Shown: positions 13,441 to 25,537, counted from the stretch's first letter. The stretch: 64,000 nt of DNA from Artocarpus heterophyllus (GCA_025403435.1 CM046337.1:3603501-3667500), one strand, 5' to 3'. Translations and numbers: made by a program. Notes: a model not told the origin generated them from the sequence alone.

Positions 13441-13819
13441 AAAAAAGGTGCTTGCTTGTAATTCATATAGTTTCGATATAGTTTTTTATTTTTGTATTAT
13501 TTGTGAAGAACTAAAAAATGTGTATTATTGTGTTCATAGTTAAGGAAAAAGTAGTGTTCCAAGTGGCACGGAATGGAGCACATGCATGAACATTGTTTTT
13601 AAATTTTAATCATATCAAGTGCTCTTCGTATCACAATTGGATCATATTCACTGCAGTATATAAGAATTTTATAATATAACAGTTAGAAGGATACGAAGCC
13701 CCTGTCAAAGCAGGCTAACAGCCCTTTAACGCTTTCCTGAATTAGTATTGTGTGCTGTCCATCTCCTATCCACTAGTTTTCACAATTTAACCGGTGGTTA
13801 TCGTTTTTAATACTTTTCA

Positions 13820-15290
13820 GGTTGTTGTCGTTTTTTTTATTTTCTTTCTATTTTATGTAGTTGTATTTTTCAAATTATTGTCGTTTTAAATTCTTTTCAT
13901 GCCCTTTCTTTCCGCAAAGTTGTCTTTTATATTTCGTTGTCCTTTTGTCTTCTTTATAGTTTTGTCGTTTTCTGTTGCTTTTCTCCATTTCGTTGGGACT
14001 GGCTGTTGTCGTTTTCGTTTGGATGTAAAGCTCCTTTTTAATCTCGTTGTTGTTTTATTATCGTGCGCGTTTCATGCCCTTTATGCCTCTTCCTTTTATA
14101 TGATGATGTCGTTTATTTAGTATTGTCATTTCTGAGTCTGTTGTTTTCAGTAGCTGTCGTTTCTATATTTCCTGTTACTTTTGTGTTTGTTGTTTTTTTC
14201 ACTTTGTCGTGCATTTCATTGTCGCTTGACTCGCTTCTATGTTAGTTGTCTTTTTTACTGTGGATGTCGTTTATTTTGGATAAGTCGGTTTTATGTTTCT
14301 ATGTCCCTTTCAGTAATTTCCTTTCTTTAATTTTAAAATCTTCCGGTCGTTTTTTCCCCTCATCTTTTTCTCTTTTCCCCTTATTGTTGTGCGTGTCCTT
14401 ATTGTTGTCGTTTTGCATGTTGACACCTTTTATTTAGCATTTGTTTGGCAAAGACAATTGAATCATTTTTATAGTGCCAATCATTTTGTTACGGTGTTTT
14501 TTTTTATAAAATTAAAAAAAATGATTTAGATCATATAAAAACGCTCAAACCATACTCCTAAAACAGACGCTTAGATTTCGTGGTGTCTTGGTGATGTTTG
14601 CCATGTTTTCGTGTTTATCATTTCACTATTTGTTTTATGGTGTAGTGGCTTTCCACGTGGACGTCAATTTTTGTTGTCGTTGTTTTTATTTTTAGTTTCA
14701 TTTGTTGTCGTTTTTCATGTGGTGTCGTTTATTTTCTTTATCTTCATGCTGTTTTATTTTTTGTCTTCTTCCATGTTTTGTCGTCTTATTGTTTCTGTAG
14801 TTTTTTTTTTAATTATTGTTTTATGTCGTTTTTTTGTTTTTTGTTATGGTGGTAATTTGATGTCTTTTTTTTTAAAAAAATTTTTGGTTAGGTTGTTTTG
14901 TGTTGTTGTGTCGTTTACCGTTGGCTGTTTTACGTTTCTGCATTTTTCCGTAGCTGTAGTTTGATTTTTTTTTTTTTTTTTGTCGTAATTTCTATTTGTC
15001 TGTTTTTCCTATTGTTGTGGATTTGCTTATTGATTTTGTAGTTTTTCCATTTTACATGCTGATGTCGTTGTTAGATCATGTCATTTTCTAGTCTTAATGT
15101 CGTGTTCTTTCTTTTGTCTTTGTTCTTATTTTTTGTCGTTTTATGTTTCTGTCGTCTTTCCTTTTGTTGTTATTTCGCTCTCGCTTTTGTTCTGTCCTCG
15201 GTTTTCATGCAGACGGTTTTTTTTTTTTAAGTACTTACTTGTTTTTATGTCGTTCTCTGGCAGTTTGTCGTTTTTGTCTTTTGGCAGTTC
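13820..15290 (+). repeat. A-depleted degenerate array of TTGTCGTTTT-type units
   Basis: Over about 1.45 kb the plus strand is nearly all T, G and C, and GTCGT occurs more than twenty times, typically 45 to 85 bp apart. Longer units can be matched: TGATGTCGTTTATTTAGTAT followed by TGTCATTTCTGAGTCT at about 14101 resembles TGATGTCGTTGTTAGATCAT followed by TGTCATTTTCTAGTCT at about 15060. Because stop codons need A, the plus strand shows long F/L/V/S-rich open frames; these are compositional artefacts. The array ends about 250 bp past the myosin stop codon, so myosin read-through transcripts would carry the complementary A-rich AACGACA sequence. A Tourist-like MITE interrupts it. I infer a diverged minisatellite. 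Confidence 0.7.
14437..14570. mobile_element. Tourist/PIF-Harbinger-like MITE with TTA target duplication
   Basis: A 134-bp insert whose base composition (A present on both strands) breaks the surrounding A-depleted array. The left end is GCATTTGTTTGG, and the right end CCTAAAACAGACGC reads GCGTCTGTTTTAGG in reverse. It is flanked on both sides by TTA (14434-14436 and 14571-14573), the target duplication expected for PIF/Harbinger elements. It is non-coding and presumably mobilised in trans. Confidence 0.7.
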
Positions 15291-15534
15291 TTGTTCTAAC
15301 TCGCTCTTGATCACTAGAAAAATTTTGGTAGGAAAAAAAGAAAAAAAAGGCCATACCCACATAGAAAATCAATCATTGCAATTTGGTGGATCGGGAGCAA
15401 TGGCATCCTTGTTTGAAATCAAACGAATTGTTGATGTAACTGACTTTGAAGAAGTGAAAAACCAACTCTGAAGAAGTTTTTTCTTAAATGTAAAACCCTA
15501 CTATTCCACGTTCTTGCTGCAGAAGTAATAACAA

Positions 15535-18359
15535 TCAATCTGAACGAGGCAACAAGAAACTAAACCCCGAGTTCTCACGAATCAACGGCGGTGGTTCAAT
15601 GTCGGCGATGTCTATTTGCGCCATCGATTTTGATAAGTCGTCAACTGAAAACGGAATACTGCAAACAAAGAAGAAAATAAGTGTATAATTATCGCACACA
15701 TATTTTAACGGTCAATTTCTTGCATTGCAAGTCAGCTGAGTTCTGATCCGTAATTAACCTCGAATCGTCGTCTAACAGGAAAGAATTACTGACGGCATTG
15801 TTGGAATCTTCCGTCATTAGAACCCTCATATTGGAAATAACCTATAATTTTTAGGAGGAAAGCCAGTTAGTGTTCAAATAGCATGTATGTTTATGCAGAT
15901 TTTAGTATTATATACGCATTGACTCGAACCTAGAGATTTTTCTTTTTGAGTAATGGCGTCCATAGAAGAAACTTACTTCCGTGGACACGCTATGTGTGCC
16001 GTATTTGTCATCCCAGTACATTGTACTAATCCGGTACAGTTGCTGTATGCTAAGAACCTGTGGATTTAGAAACTTAAGATTAGTTTGACATGCTCAGACC
16101 ACTGGATTAAATGAGAAAATTTGTTTTTGTAAATCTTTGTGCATGAAATAGGAGCACAGATGATGCCTAACATCGCATACTAAAGTGGATCCCACCACAT
16201 GAGACCAACAGCTTGGTCACACTTTCTATTTGTTGTGATGCTCAACATTAGTAGTGTTTCTAAGTACTTGTTATGAAATAGCGGCCAAAATTACAGTACA
16301 AGCAACTCTTTTTGGTTGTACTCCACATATAATTTATGAGGCATTGGATGATAGAAAATCTATTTTAGATGGGACACAATAGAAAACAAGTTCAACTGTC
16401 AAATTCTATTTTAATCATTATCTAACACCTAAAAAGCATTACTAAGTACGATCAGATTTGATTAATTGTACTATAGGGTGCCTGAAATAGCATACCGGGC
16501 ATAAATCATGGCTTATCTCGTCTAATGTTTTCTTCGGTTTTTGATGTATGACCTGAGCAAGAAGACAAAAAATTTTAGCACAAGTCTACAATTTGGTGGA
16601 GTAATGGGGTATAGAATTGGGAAACAGCACAAGAAGAAGAGGGAAATACCAGGAAGCCAATAGCCTGCCTTATGTGCTTTAGCTCCTCCCAAGATGAACC
16701 TGCGTACTGCAATTTTATTTTTTTTTAAATTAAGAAGTTAAATTTGATATAGAAGAATCATTAAGTTCTGGGGTGACAAAATATAATACAACTAGGTACC
16801 TCGTCTGTTGCCTTGTAGCACCAATGTTCCAATTCAGCTAATCCAGCTTTAACATATTCGCCATTACTAAACGAGCAGCATTCTCTTCTCAGTAGAAGAC
16901 TGCACACAAACACACAAATTAAGAAAAGTTTTTCTTTCGATTCCTGAAACAATAGTCATAGACAGGATTGGTCATTGACATACCTGTTGAATAGTTGAAC
17001 GTTGATGAAAGAAAATATTTGTGTAAAGACTTTTCGGACCAAGAATGGAGGTACCTGCATTATAAGGGGAAAAACAAGGTGAAGAGATGAAGAGAGGAGT
17101 GGAAAAATGAAAGTTCACATTCAATAAATTTAGGACTATACTGACATGATTCGATTTCAATGTGTTTAAGAAGCTCCCTAGGCTCTTGACAATGCCTTGC
17201 CAGTGAGCAATCAGAGCTCGTTGAGCCTCGGTGTTGGCAATTGATTTTGATGAGCCCTTAACCAAGCTTGCTCTGGATGTTCTTGGTGCCTTGATCATAT
17301 TAAAAGAAAAAAAAATGCCAGATTTAGTGTTTAAAAGGAAAGAAAAAAAACGGTTGAATTAACCAACAAGTCGATAAAAGAAAGGAAAATGATATGGATA
17401 TCATGAAAAAACAGTTTCATGTCACCTTGCAAAACTAAAATATAACTTGTTAGAGGTAAATTTTTACACCTATGCATTCATGATATTCATGGTAACAATC
17501 ATTGTATGTATTCTCCAGAAGAAAACAAAAAACCTGGATGCACAAGCCAAGCAGAGGAGAAATTTCTTTCTTCAAGTTATCTCGGATCATGCCGTAAATC
17601 TTTTCCACATAAGCTGTGAGCTGCTGTTTGAAAAGTAGAGCTGGGTACTTGGCTTCGACTTGGCGCAAAGTGTCAACTCCACCATTCATGCTGCCGTTGA
17701 TCAAGGAAAGGTTGACTCCTTGTGGCGTACCACGGAAACTCTGCAATCACAGCACAAAATATGTACAAATTGTTAAATTGACAAGAGAAATGAAAGGTTT
17801 TTTTTTTTTTTTTGAACAGAATTCACCGAGTTAATTAATTTGACAAGAAACTTGTGTTTACTTGTGTCATTCTTCCAAACAGTGTGGCTGACGATGAACG
17901 GCGTCGTTGAGGAGCCATTCCTGCAGCGCCACTCGCTTTCAGGGTTCGTTGGAGAAGCAAGAGAAGAGTAGAGGCATTGGATAACCAATAGGCCAAAACA
18001 TCATTGTTATCCTGAGTCTGAAAGTCCAAAATTTTCCAGCATTTCAAGTTATCAAGGGAAAAAAAAAGAAAAAAAAAAGAGCAGTTGGGTGGAGAATATG
18101 GGACCTCAATGGCATGGCCTATGGCTTGGATGATCCTGTCAAAGACACTGGTTCTCTCCACTTCGAAAGATCTCCACTGCAACAGGCATTTGTATATGAT
18201 GCAAGCAGCAATCGGTCTGTTGCCGGCAAACCCAAGGTGCTGTGCTACACATCTAATGAGCAACTCCTGATTCTCCTGCTGTTTTTCATTGAGTGATTTC
18301 TGAGGCTTATCTTCTGCTTCAGCAGCCTCCCTTTGAACCATCGAAGGGCTATGCAGGTC
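15535..18359 (-). other. Myosin XI exons 28-38: globular DIL cargo-binding tail
   Basis: Exons: 18359-18105, 18017-17862, 17740-17534, 17289-17146, 17054-16984, 16899-16800, 16706-16650, 16552-16496, 16057-15977, 15841-15759, 15658-15535 (stop TGA). Conserved landmarks are [93 protein letters not shown] and [19 protein letters not shown]. In family members this tail selects cargo through adaptors such as MyoB/DUF593 and Rab proteins (general knowledge, not visible here). All conserved blocks are uninterrupted. Confidence 0.9.
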
Positions 18360-21300
18360 CTGATTTACGTCGGCAGTTGAAACAAATAAGTAAACTTAAA
18401 GAAAGAAAAGTCATGAATTGGTTTTGAATTCAAAGAAATCTTTTAATTTCTCACCACAGGCGGCTTCGCGTCCACGCTGAAATGACCACTTTCTCCACCT
18501 CTCTGCCAACAATCAAAGCACAATAAAATGTAAGCCCATTTGTGAATCGTGAAGCGAAGTTCAATATGACCATTCTGTCTTGTGAGAATCTGTTTCTGTA
18601 GTACCTGAAGAATTGATCTTGAACGCCCAGAGAGGAACTTGTTCGGTGCCATTGACACGGCTTGTTGGCGTAGAACTTGGTTTTCTGATTCCAAATTGGA
18701 AAGCTTCTCTTCTAGCCTAATCAAGTAAGTTTTAAGTGCTCAGTTAACCAGTTAAAGTTATAAACTTCTTCAAAAATCTATGACGTATGAGGAATTTCAT
18801 TACAAAGAGATTATATTACCTGGTCAGTGATTCCTGAAGGAGTTGAACTTTCTTCTCTGTTTCTTCTAACTTTTTACGTCCTTGTTCACTAGATTCTCGG
18901 GATTCATTGTATTTTCTTTCATAATCATCAGCTCTTTCATTTTCTGTCTTCAACGAGTCCTGCAGATCATGGCCAAGTTCCAGATTAGCCAAAATGAAAT
19001 TAATCGCCATTTACTGCTAGAAATAATGAATGTTGGTTGAAGCCTTATTTATACCTGTAGGCCCTCCACTTCTGCTTTTAAAGACTCAATCTTTTGAGTA
19101 TCTTCGACAAGAACTTGGGTTTCTTTAATAACAGGAGGTGCTTCTTCTATGGCTTTCTTTGCAGCTTCTCGTTCCTTGACAAGTAGCGCATTTGTTTCGT
19201 CAACTTTGTTCTGCATTTCTTGTAAAGAATTCTGCAATTTCGTAACCTCCTGTGCTTTAGCTTCTTCCAGATCAGTCTGCAAACAAGATTTCATTATTTA
19301 TCATAAGGCAAGTAAAAAGAAAAAATGCGCAAGTTATAATTTATGAATAACATATCTAGCAAGGCGTGAGAATTACTCTCAAACGTTTCTCCAATTGCAG
19401 ACGCCACGTAAGTTCCTCCACTCGTTTTTCCAACTTATCCTTTGCTTCCTTAAGTGCACCAGTTTCCCTGGCAGCCTGCAGAAAACGGGAGATAGATATG
19501 AGAATCATACGTAGAAAAACCAATAGACATATTATAAATAACATCAAGAACACTTACCATTTTGAGCTTTCTAAGTTCCATTCTCGCAATTCTTCCCCTC
19601 CATCTGCATTGTGCTAGAATCGTGCCCTTCTTGAGCTTCTTATAATATGCAGCAGCTTTATGACAACGCCACCGAGCCTGCACAATTTATCTCAAGTTTA
19701 GCTTCGACTCTTTCACCAACAACCAAGGCTACAATTGATCCACAAAATAATGACATTTCTAGAATTTACCTCAATAATTATGGCTGCTTTAGTTTGCTTC
19801 CTGAATCTAAATTCTTTTCTAGCAGCCATTGCTCTTAAACCTGTTTGCAAGACAAGCACCGAGACATGGAGACTCTTGTATGCTTTTCTTGCTCGGTGTC
19901 TGCGTGCATGCTTCTGAATCTTCACGGCCGCTGCCTCTCTCTTCAAGTTCTCAAAAAGCTTGCAGGCCAGTCTTCCTACACAATGCTCCAAGCGATAACA
20001 TAGTTCAAACCATTGATTTTCACCGACCAATCCACGGTGTCTTTAGGAACATTATTAATAAAGCTAGTATATATGTTTCTGAGGGTTCACCTCTCCAATG
20101 TGATTGCACGACAATGGTGGCCTTTCGCAATGCAATGAACTGCTTTCGAGCCTGATGCGTTCTCACACGCCTCTGGATAGTCTTTGCCGCATTGCTTAGT
20201 ACCTCTGCTCTCCTTGCATCTAATTCTGCCATCTGACCAGCTCTTAAGAATACCTTTGTTTTACCTATCTGCATGTGACCATTTATTTGCTTAGTAAAAC
20301 ATGACACGTATGTGTGTGCGTGCGCGCACATGAAAAGAGTAGCAAAGTACTCCTCGTATTACCTGAAACCCTATAAGCCCCTTCTTTTCCAAAATCTTTT
20401 TGCAAGCAACTTTTTCGTCATAGCTCCTACTTAGTGAAACAAAGTGTCAGAAGGAGAAATTGATATCCAGAACGTGTTTCCTTGCTTTGGACAGATGCTA
20501 AACCAAGATACTTACTGTCCTTCCAAGACCTCAGGTGCAAGGAGTCCAAATCGGTTTATGAATTCAAAGAACGGTCTGCGAGTTGGATATCCAGCACAGC
20601 TGATTCTGATTGCCTCCAAGACACCCTACATGGAGAATTTGCAATGATTAGTGGGGAGAGAAAAGAGCAAGAAACATTTTTTTAGGCTTGAAGAAGTGAA
20701 TGAAAGAGCTTCTTGTTTTGCTTACACCACAGCGCAGTTGTTGCATGATGTTGACATTCTCAAATATGGCAGGCTTTAGAAGGTTGTTTGGCTTTACACA
20801 TCTGATATAATGAGGTTCTGTGGAATTCAGTGTATCCATTAGTTGCTGGAGTTGCAGCTGCACAATTTCAGAACATGGGAATAGATAAATTAGTAACCAA
20901 TTTCTTGCAGCATAAGAAAGAAATTTTTTTTAATCATACTCATAAAAAATCATTTAAGCGAAAGTACCTTAAATCGAGAACCGATTGAAGAAAACTTGGA
21001 TGATTTAGTTGTCTCTTCTTTGAGTGGAGGGAAAAGGCCTGCTACAAAAGAACATTTGGAAACACTCAACAAATCTTGATGCTCTGGAACCACGTAGTCC
21101 TTGTTTTTGTCCAAAAATTGGTCAGATTGATAAAGGACCTGAAATGAAGTGTTGATAAGATGAAAGAAACGGACTGTAAGAGCAGTTAGTTCCAGAACAA
21201 TATTGATACTTGGCATTATTGGTTTTACCTCTCCAGCATAATGGGCAATGGTGAAATCCGTCCGAGAAAGTTTTGGCTTTATAAAGCGTTTGTGATTTTT

Positions 21301-24300
21301 GAATGTTTGATAGAGCTTGTTTGCAAACGTTTCATGTGTTGACTTTGGAAACATGCTGAAAGAGAGAAGAAAAATCATTGAGATTGAGAGGAAACAGTGA
21401 AAGGAGGACAAGAAAATTTAAAAAGATACATAGTTCTAAAGCCTAAAAGCAATGGAGTGGCAAAATTTAACGGGGAAAAAATTAGAAGAAATTATCTTAC
21501 CAAGCTTCATCAAGAAGCGCGACTATTCCCCCAGGTTTCTGTAAGGAGACAAAATATATATATATCATTACTTGTACTCAGAAAACATAACAAAATCACT
21601 TATTGAAAATAAAACTACGCAAGAAGTTATACTGTTGTTCCTTAAAAAAGTGAATCTCAACAAACAAAAAGGAAGAAAACAGCGGTGGCATGTGAAGAAA
21701 AGAGCATCAACCTTTTCAATAAGATCCAAGACATCTTGATTGTCAACAAATTCAATGTAGCTCCAATCAATCTCCTCTTTGGTGTACTCTTCTTGTTCCA
21801 TTTTGAAGACGTGCTGAAATCATTACCAAACAGTATGCTTCAGTCTAGTAAACAGTCACTAGTATTAGAATAGAAGCATAATTAGTGATCAACATCTATA
21901 ACTCACCTGATTGAAATGTTGCTGGAGCTTCTCATTTGTGAAATTAATGCAGAACTGTTCAAAACTGCACGGCAGAAAAAACAAATGCTGAAACTAGCTT
22001 ACAAAGAACTGCATGACCAAAAGTAAATTCTTAAACACACACATGTTTATATATTATTATTCTTATTATTATTGATTATTATTATTTTTTACCTGTTTGT
22101 CTTAAAGCTTTCAAAACCATAGATATCAAGAACCCCGATAAGGGATTTTGAGTTAGCATCTTGACCGATTGAGACATTGATTTTATCCACCAACCTGTGC
22201 ATAATCAGGCAGATTTTAGCATCACAGCAATATCTCAATTCTGAATGAGCATAACATACTGTGATGGTAAATTACACTACAGTTTTGAAGCTAATGATAG
22301 AACTTATTACAATGCCTTACCAGTCAAACAATCTGGAATATATTGTCTTAGCTAAACCATCTCGGCTAACTGCTGCACTTTCTGGATCAAGGGTTCGTTT
22401 TATGACTTCTTCTGGGGTGATCATCACACGCTTGCAAAATGCGTCCTCCAAAGCATCAGCATCACACCTGAAATTTTCGGAGCAATACTCAAAAGATTAT
22501 ACCATTATAAGAGAGGGAAGAAAATTTGGATGTAAACTGTGGTGTCAATATGGGAAGGAAACCACACATGAGTAGCTCTGCAGTCATTTTTAAATGGAAT
22601 TTGGCTTTATCATCTTTCGGAACTGACGAATCGATCTCCTTTCCCTTTGCAAACTCGATGTTCCCAATGTGAAGGATTGCTGCAACAACTCTGAAAATTG
22701 CTTCCTGAGAGAGAGAAAGAAAGGTTGGTTTCCTTCTTTTTATACCTCATGAAGAAAATGGTGGCTTTAAGAGGCCAAACCTGCTCTTTAGCACTGATTC
22801 CAACAATGTCCATTGCTCTCCTTGTGGCAAGGTAGTCATGGGCATCATTTACACCAACAAGCTCATAGCAATTTGATTGGTTAAGATAGTGAAATGATCT
22901 AGGATTCCCCAACTTGTATTTTTCAATTTCCTGACAATATTACAAATAATGGCTCAATGCTGAAGCACATAATAGTTGAGAGGACAAGGTGAAATATTTA
23001 GCGATAAATAACCGATACCTCTTGTGGTGCGGCACAAAGAAGGTAAAAACAATGGTAGTTGCGCTCAGGATCAGAAATTTGACAAACACGCGACCGTTCT
23101 AAAAGGTAAGTTCTGATTGCTGCTCCTGAGATTCTTCCTTGCTTATCAAATTGGATCTCAACAAATTTACCAAAACGACTGTCCCATTATTGTTGTAAAG
23201 AGAGAATCAATTCCAACAAAATTAGAATCCATGTACTGTTCTTATAAGGTTTTATAAATAAGACATGTACATATAACAGAATTTGAAGTGACGTTTAATA
23301 GAAAAAAAATTTTCAAGGCTGTCTTACCTAGAATTATTATTTCTAACAGTTTTAGCATTGCCAAATGCTTCAAGTACCGGATTTGACTGCATTGCAAGTT
23401 TAGTACATAAGTGTCAGATTTGCATAAGAATTTTTAATCTAAGGGGTCACTAATTTTAAGCTTATAAAGCATTTATACCATGCATTTTGCAATGTTCTCA
23501 ACATCATAATGTAGGCATTCAATTTCATACGGATGATTGTCAGCTTGTTAACTCTATACCTCACAAGTAGCAACTAGTAAAATTGTCATTTAAGTGGTCA
23601 AAATCAGCATTTAATCGACAGAATAAGGTATTAATTGGATATGAAATTGAAATCGAAGGGTACAATGTCGATCATATCCAAAATGCACACTTTTTATAGG
23701 CTAAACTGCAGGTATAAAATAGTAACAAGTAATAACCCATTTTCTAAAGGAAGCTCAACCACCATAACATCCAAGTCTAAGTTAAAACTCAGAGGGTGTG
23801 AACCATACTTCAAGAACTTGTTGCTCAACTGTCCTTCCTTCAGTTGCAGCCCGGCCACCAAGAAAGGCAAGGTACCTCATAAGCATTTTGGTGGTCTCAG
23901 TTTTACCAGCACCACTTTCCCCACTAACAAGGATCGAATTGCTTTTTCCCTCATTAATCATTGCCCTGATATTATTAAATAACTAGTTATAAACAAAAGC
24001 AATATATAGATTCTAAAGGTAGAACACTATAGACATATATATATATATGTGTATATATGCATATGTATCATAGGAAACCTGTATGCAACATCAGCAACTG
24101 CAAAGACATGAGGACTCAGCTCCCCAAAAGGTGCGCCCTTGTATTGTTGCATCATGTGAGCATCATAAATATGGGGCAATCTTTGGAATGGGTTAATGGC
24201 AATAAGGATGTTTCCGGTATAAGTCTGCCAAGGAAATTAACACATGTTAAACAACTAAAAAAAATGTGTCAAGGATTCCCTCTTTAGAACAAAGGGAAGA

Positions 24301-24945
24301 AGCTGTTGCGTGTATGGAGTCTAATTATTATCTTGACACAAAATTTACAAGCGGATCAACCGTAAGGGCTTTAACAGAAACACTTACATAGATTTCGTTA
24401 AGCTCATATCTAGTCTTCAAATTCTCCAACACGCCAGGCTCATGCAAATAAGACAGCTTTGTCATGTCATCAACACCCCCGGCAGCAGCTTCCATGTCTC
24501 GTGGATATATTTTTGATAAGTTTGCAACAACCTTCGAAAGTACGAAAATTGTGACATTTATCATCAAAAAGAAAAGTGAAATACAAATTTCTAGTGAAAA
24601 AGAAAAAGAAAAGAAAAATTATAGGCTGTATATCTGCGTAAAACTATAGGCTGTATATCTGCGTACCTTTTTCCCATTGCTGGCCTGAATCTCCACTTCT
24701 CCTCCATTGATCTTCGAAACCTTTCCATCTATCCACGCTATGTCCGGGTCTTCGACCCAGACGTGCGAACCTACGATGATATTTACCGGAGTTCCCTGTC
24801 ACAAGTAAATTAAAGAAACAAATTGAGAAATATGGATTTGGATCAATAGCCATTTTTGAAGATGATCTCGCAACAGAACAAACGTATGTGCATTATGAGA
24901 TGTTCTTCATTTTCAAACTCAAAAATCTTTCATCAAGCTTACCAT
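15535..24945 (-). CDS. Class XI myosin heavy chain (XI-C/XI-E type), complete, 38 coding exons
   Basis: Actin-based motor that drives organelle and vesicle movement and cytoplasmic streaming. The spliced frame stays open through 38 exons and gives 1530 residues, the usual length for plant myosin XI. Domains in order: SH3-like start (SHVWVEDPD near residue 10), motor head with P-loop GESGAGKT (156-163), switch I NNNSSRFGKF (209-218) and switch [10 protein letters not shown] (434-441), six IQ motifs (about 735-870), coiled coil (about 880-1070), and globular DIL cargo-binding tail ending [16 protein letters not shown]. The start is the ATG at 24945-24943, which alone forms exon 1 (ATG|gtaagc); exon 2 opens with GTPVNIIVG, the family's N-terminus. 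An in-frame ATG in intron 1 (24853) would give a non-homologous start and was rejected. The tail resembles XI-E/XI-C more than XI-K, MYA1 or MYA2 from memory. No frameshift or lost catalytic residue was seen. Splice sites were set by eye and every exon keeps frame. Confidence 0.95.
18455..20268 (-). other. Myosin XI exons 20-27: IQ neck and coiled coil
   Basis: Exons: 20268-20091, 19975-19770, 19677-19558, 19475-19377, 19276-19055, 18959-18820, 18716-18605, 18502-18455. Exons 20-22 carry six IQ motifs, which bind calmodulin-like light chains and act as the lever arm. In the fifth motif the usual glutamine is a glutamate (AAIIIEARWRCH, at the exon 21/22 junction). Exons 23-26 are rich in heptad patterns ([20 protein letters not shown]) and form the dimerisation coil. 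Exon 27 (16 codons, RGGESGHFS...) is a low-complexity linker before the globular tail. Confidence 0.88.
20363..24945 (-). other. Myosin XI exons 1-19: motor head
   Basis: Exon borders, read 5' to 3' on the minus strand: 24945-24943, 24795-24667, 24531-24388, 24224-24079, 23965-23809, 23386-23328, 23178-23019, 22930-22781, 22704-22568, 22467-22321, 22194-22093, 21964-21907, 21813-21712, 21538-21501, 21355-21229, 21138-20968, 20857-20726, 20625-20516, 20423-20363. Together they encode about 711 residues, the ATPase and actin-binding head. The P-loop codons lie at about 23922-23899 in exon 5. The exon 9 donor reads GTGTGG, because only that choice restores the CDAD frame with exon 10. The exon 19 acceptor is GAG with no good pyrimidine tract, the weakest call of the set. 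Confidence 0.9.
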
Positions 24946-25135
24946 TTTGATATTCCTATAACTTATGGATTACATGTTACGATCTAAAACTCAAAAGGAA
25001 AAAAAAAAAGGACATGAAAGAATCAGGAAAAACAGAAGAAAAAAAAGAGAGACAGGATCGTAAGACAAGACGAAATTGGACGACAATAATTTTTTTTTTT
25101 TGTTTTTTGGTTTTTTGTTGAATGTGGGTGAAATG
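24946..25135. promoter_or_regulatory. Probable myosin XI 5' leader and proximal promoter
   Basis: The sequence just upstream of the myosin ATG on the minus strand is polypurine/polypyrimidine-rich (AGAAAAAAAAGAGAGAC and A/T runs). No clear TATA box was identified. A transcript start cannot be placed from sequence alone. Confidence 0.3.
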
Positions 25136-25500
25136 GATTGTAGGGGTGACATTCTTCACAACATCCTCTAACTTCGCTTTTGCTTCCTTTGGTCTCGCGC
25201 CATTTCGTGGCTACCAACCGAGTCTTGTTTTTCTTTCTTTTAATGTAATAATAATAACAATAATAATTTAACAATAATAATTATGCTGCTCTATGGGATG
25301 TTATGAGTGTGTTTGTTTGGGTTTTTAAATCACAGTTTGAATCATTTTGCTACAGTAATTTCTCTCATAAAAATTTAAATTTTTATTCAAATTCTCTACT
25401 CAAATACTCGTACCAAACGCAACCTATATGTATTTGCCACATGGCAATTGTCATTTGTGATTGTAAGAGTGACGTCCCTCACAACCTCCTCTGACTTCAG
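25136..25500. repeat. Short diverged duplication upstream of myosin XI
   Basis: GATTGTAGGGGTGACATTCT followed by TCACAACATCCTCTAACTTC at about 25136 matches GATTGTAAGAGTGACGTCCC followed by TCACAACCTCCTCTGACTTC at about 25459. About 40 bp align with a handful of substitutions. The copies lie about 320 bp apart, with a MITE-like element between them. Confidence 0.65.
25307..25423. mobile_element. MITE-like element
   Basis: The left end GTGTGTTTGTTTGGG and the complement of the right end, GGTTGCGTTTGGTACG, share the GTTTGG core. Inner inverted pairs (TTTTTAAAT / ATTTAAATTTTT) support a foldback. It contains TTTTGCTACAGTAATTTCTC, a degenerate relative of the CTGTAGCATGTGAGAG core of the other MITEs. 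The boundaries are approximate. Confidence 0.45.
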
Positions 25501-25537
25501 TTTGTGGTCTGTCTTTCTCTGCTAACGATACTGTGAT

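Larger units (their letters stand above)
7180..13815. other. Gene-free spacer with decayed repeats
   Basis: About 6.6 kb with no supported gene. All ORFs are under 100 codons, low in complexity and without family resemblance. Visible content is a MITE at 10291-10464, a dispersed repeat ending near 13440, palindromic TATAAAATTTTTATATACTA motifs near 9780-9850, and simple repeats. It lies beyond the 3' end of the myosin gene, so it is not expected to act as a promoter for it. Confidence 0.55.

Noticed and set aside
13899..15471. Series of plus-strand ORFs of 60 to 124 codons rich in F, L, V and S
   Set aside because: They exist only because the strand lacks A and therefore stop codons. They are low-complexity repeats with no homology or splice pattern.
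24799..24853. ATG at 24853 as the myosin start
   Set aside because: It lies in intron 1 and would add a non-conserved hydrophobic stretch before GTPVNIIVG. The ATG|gtaagc exon is the better fit.
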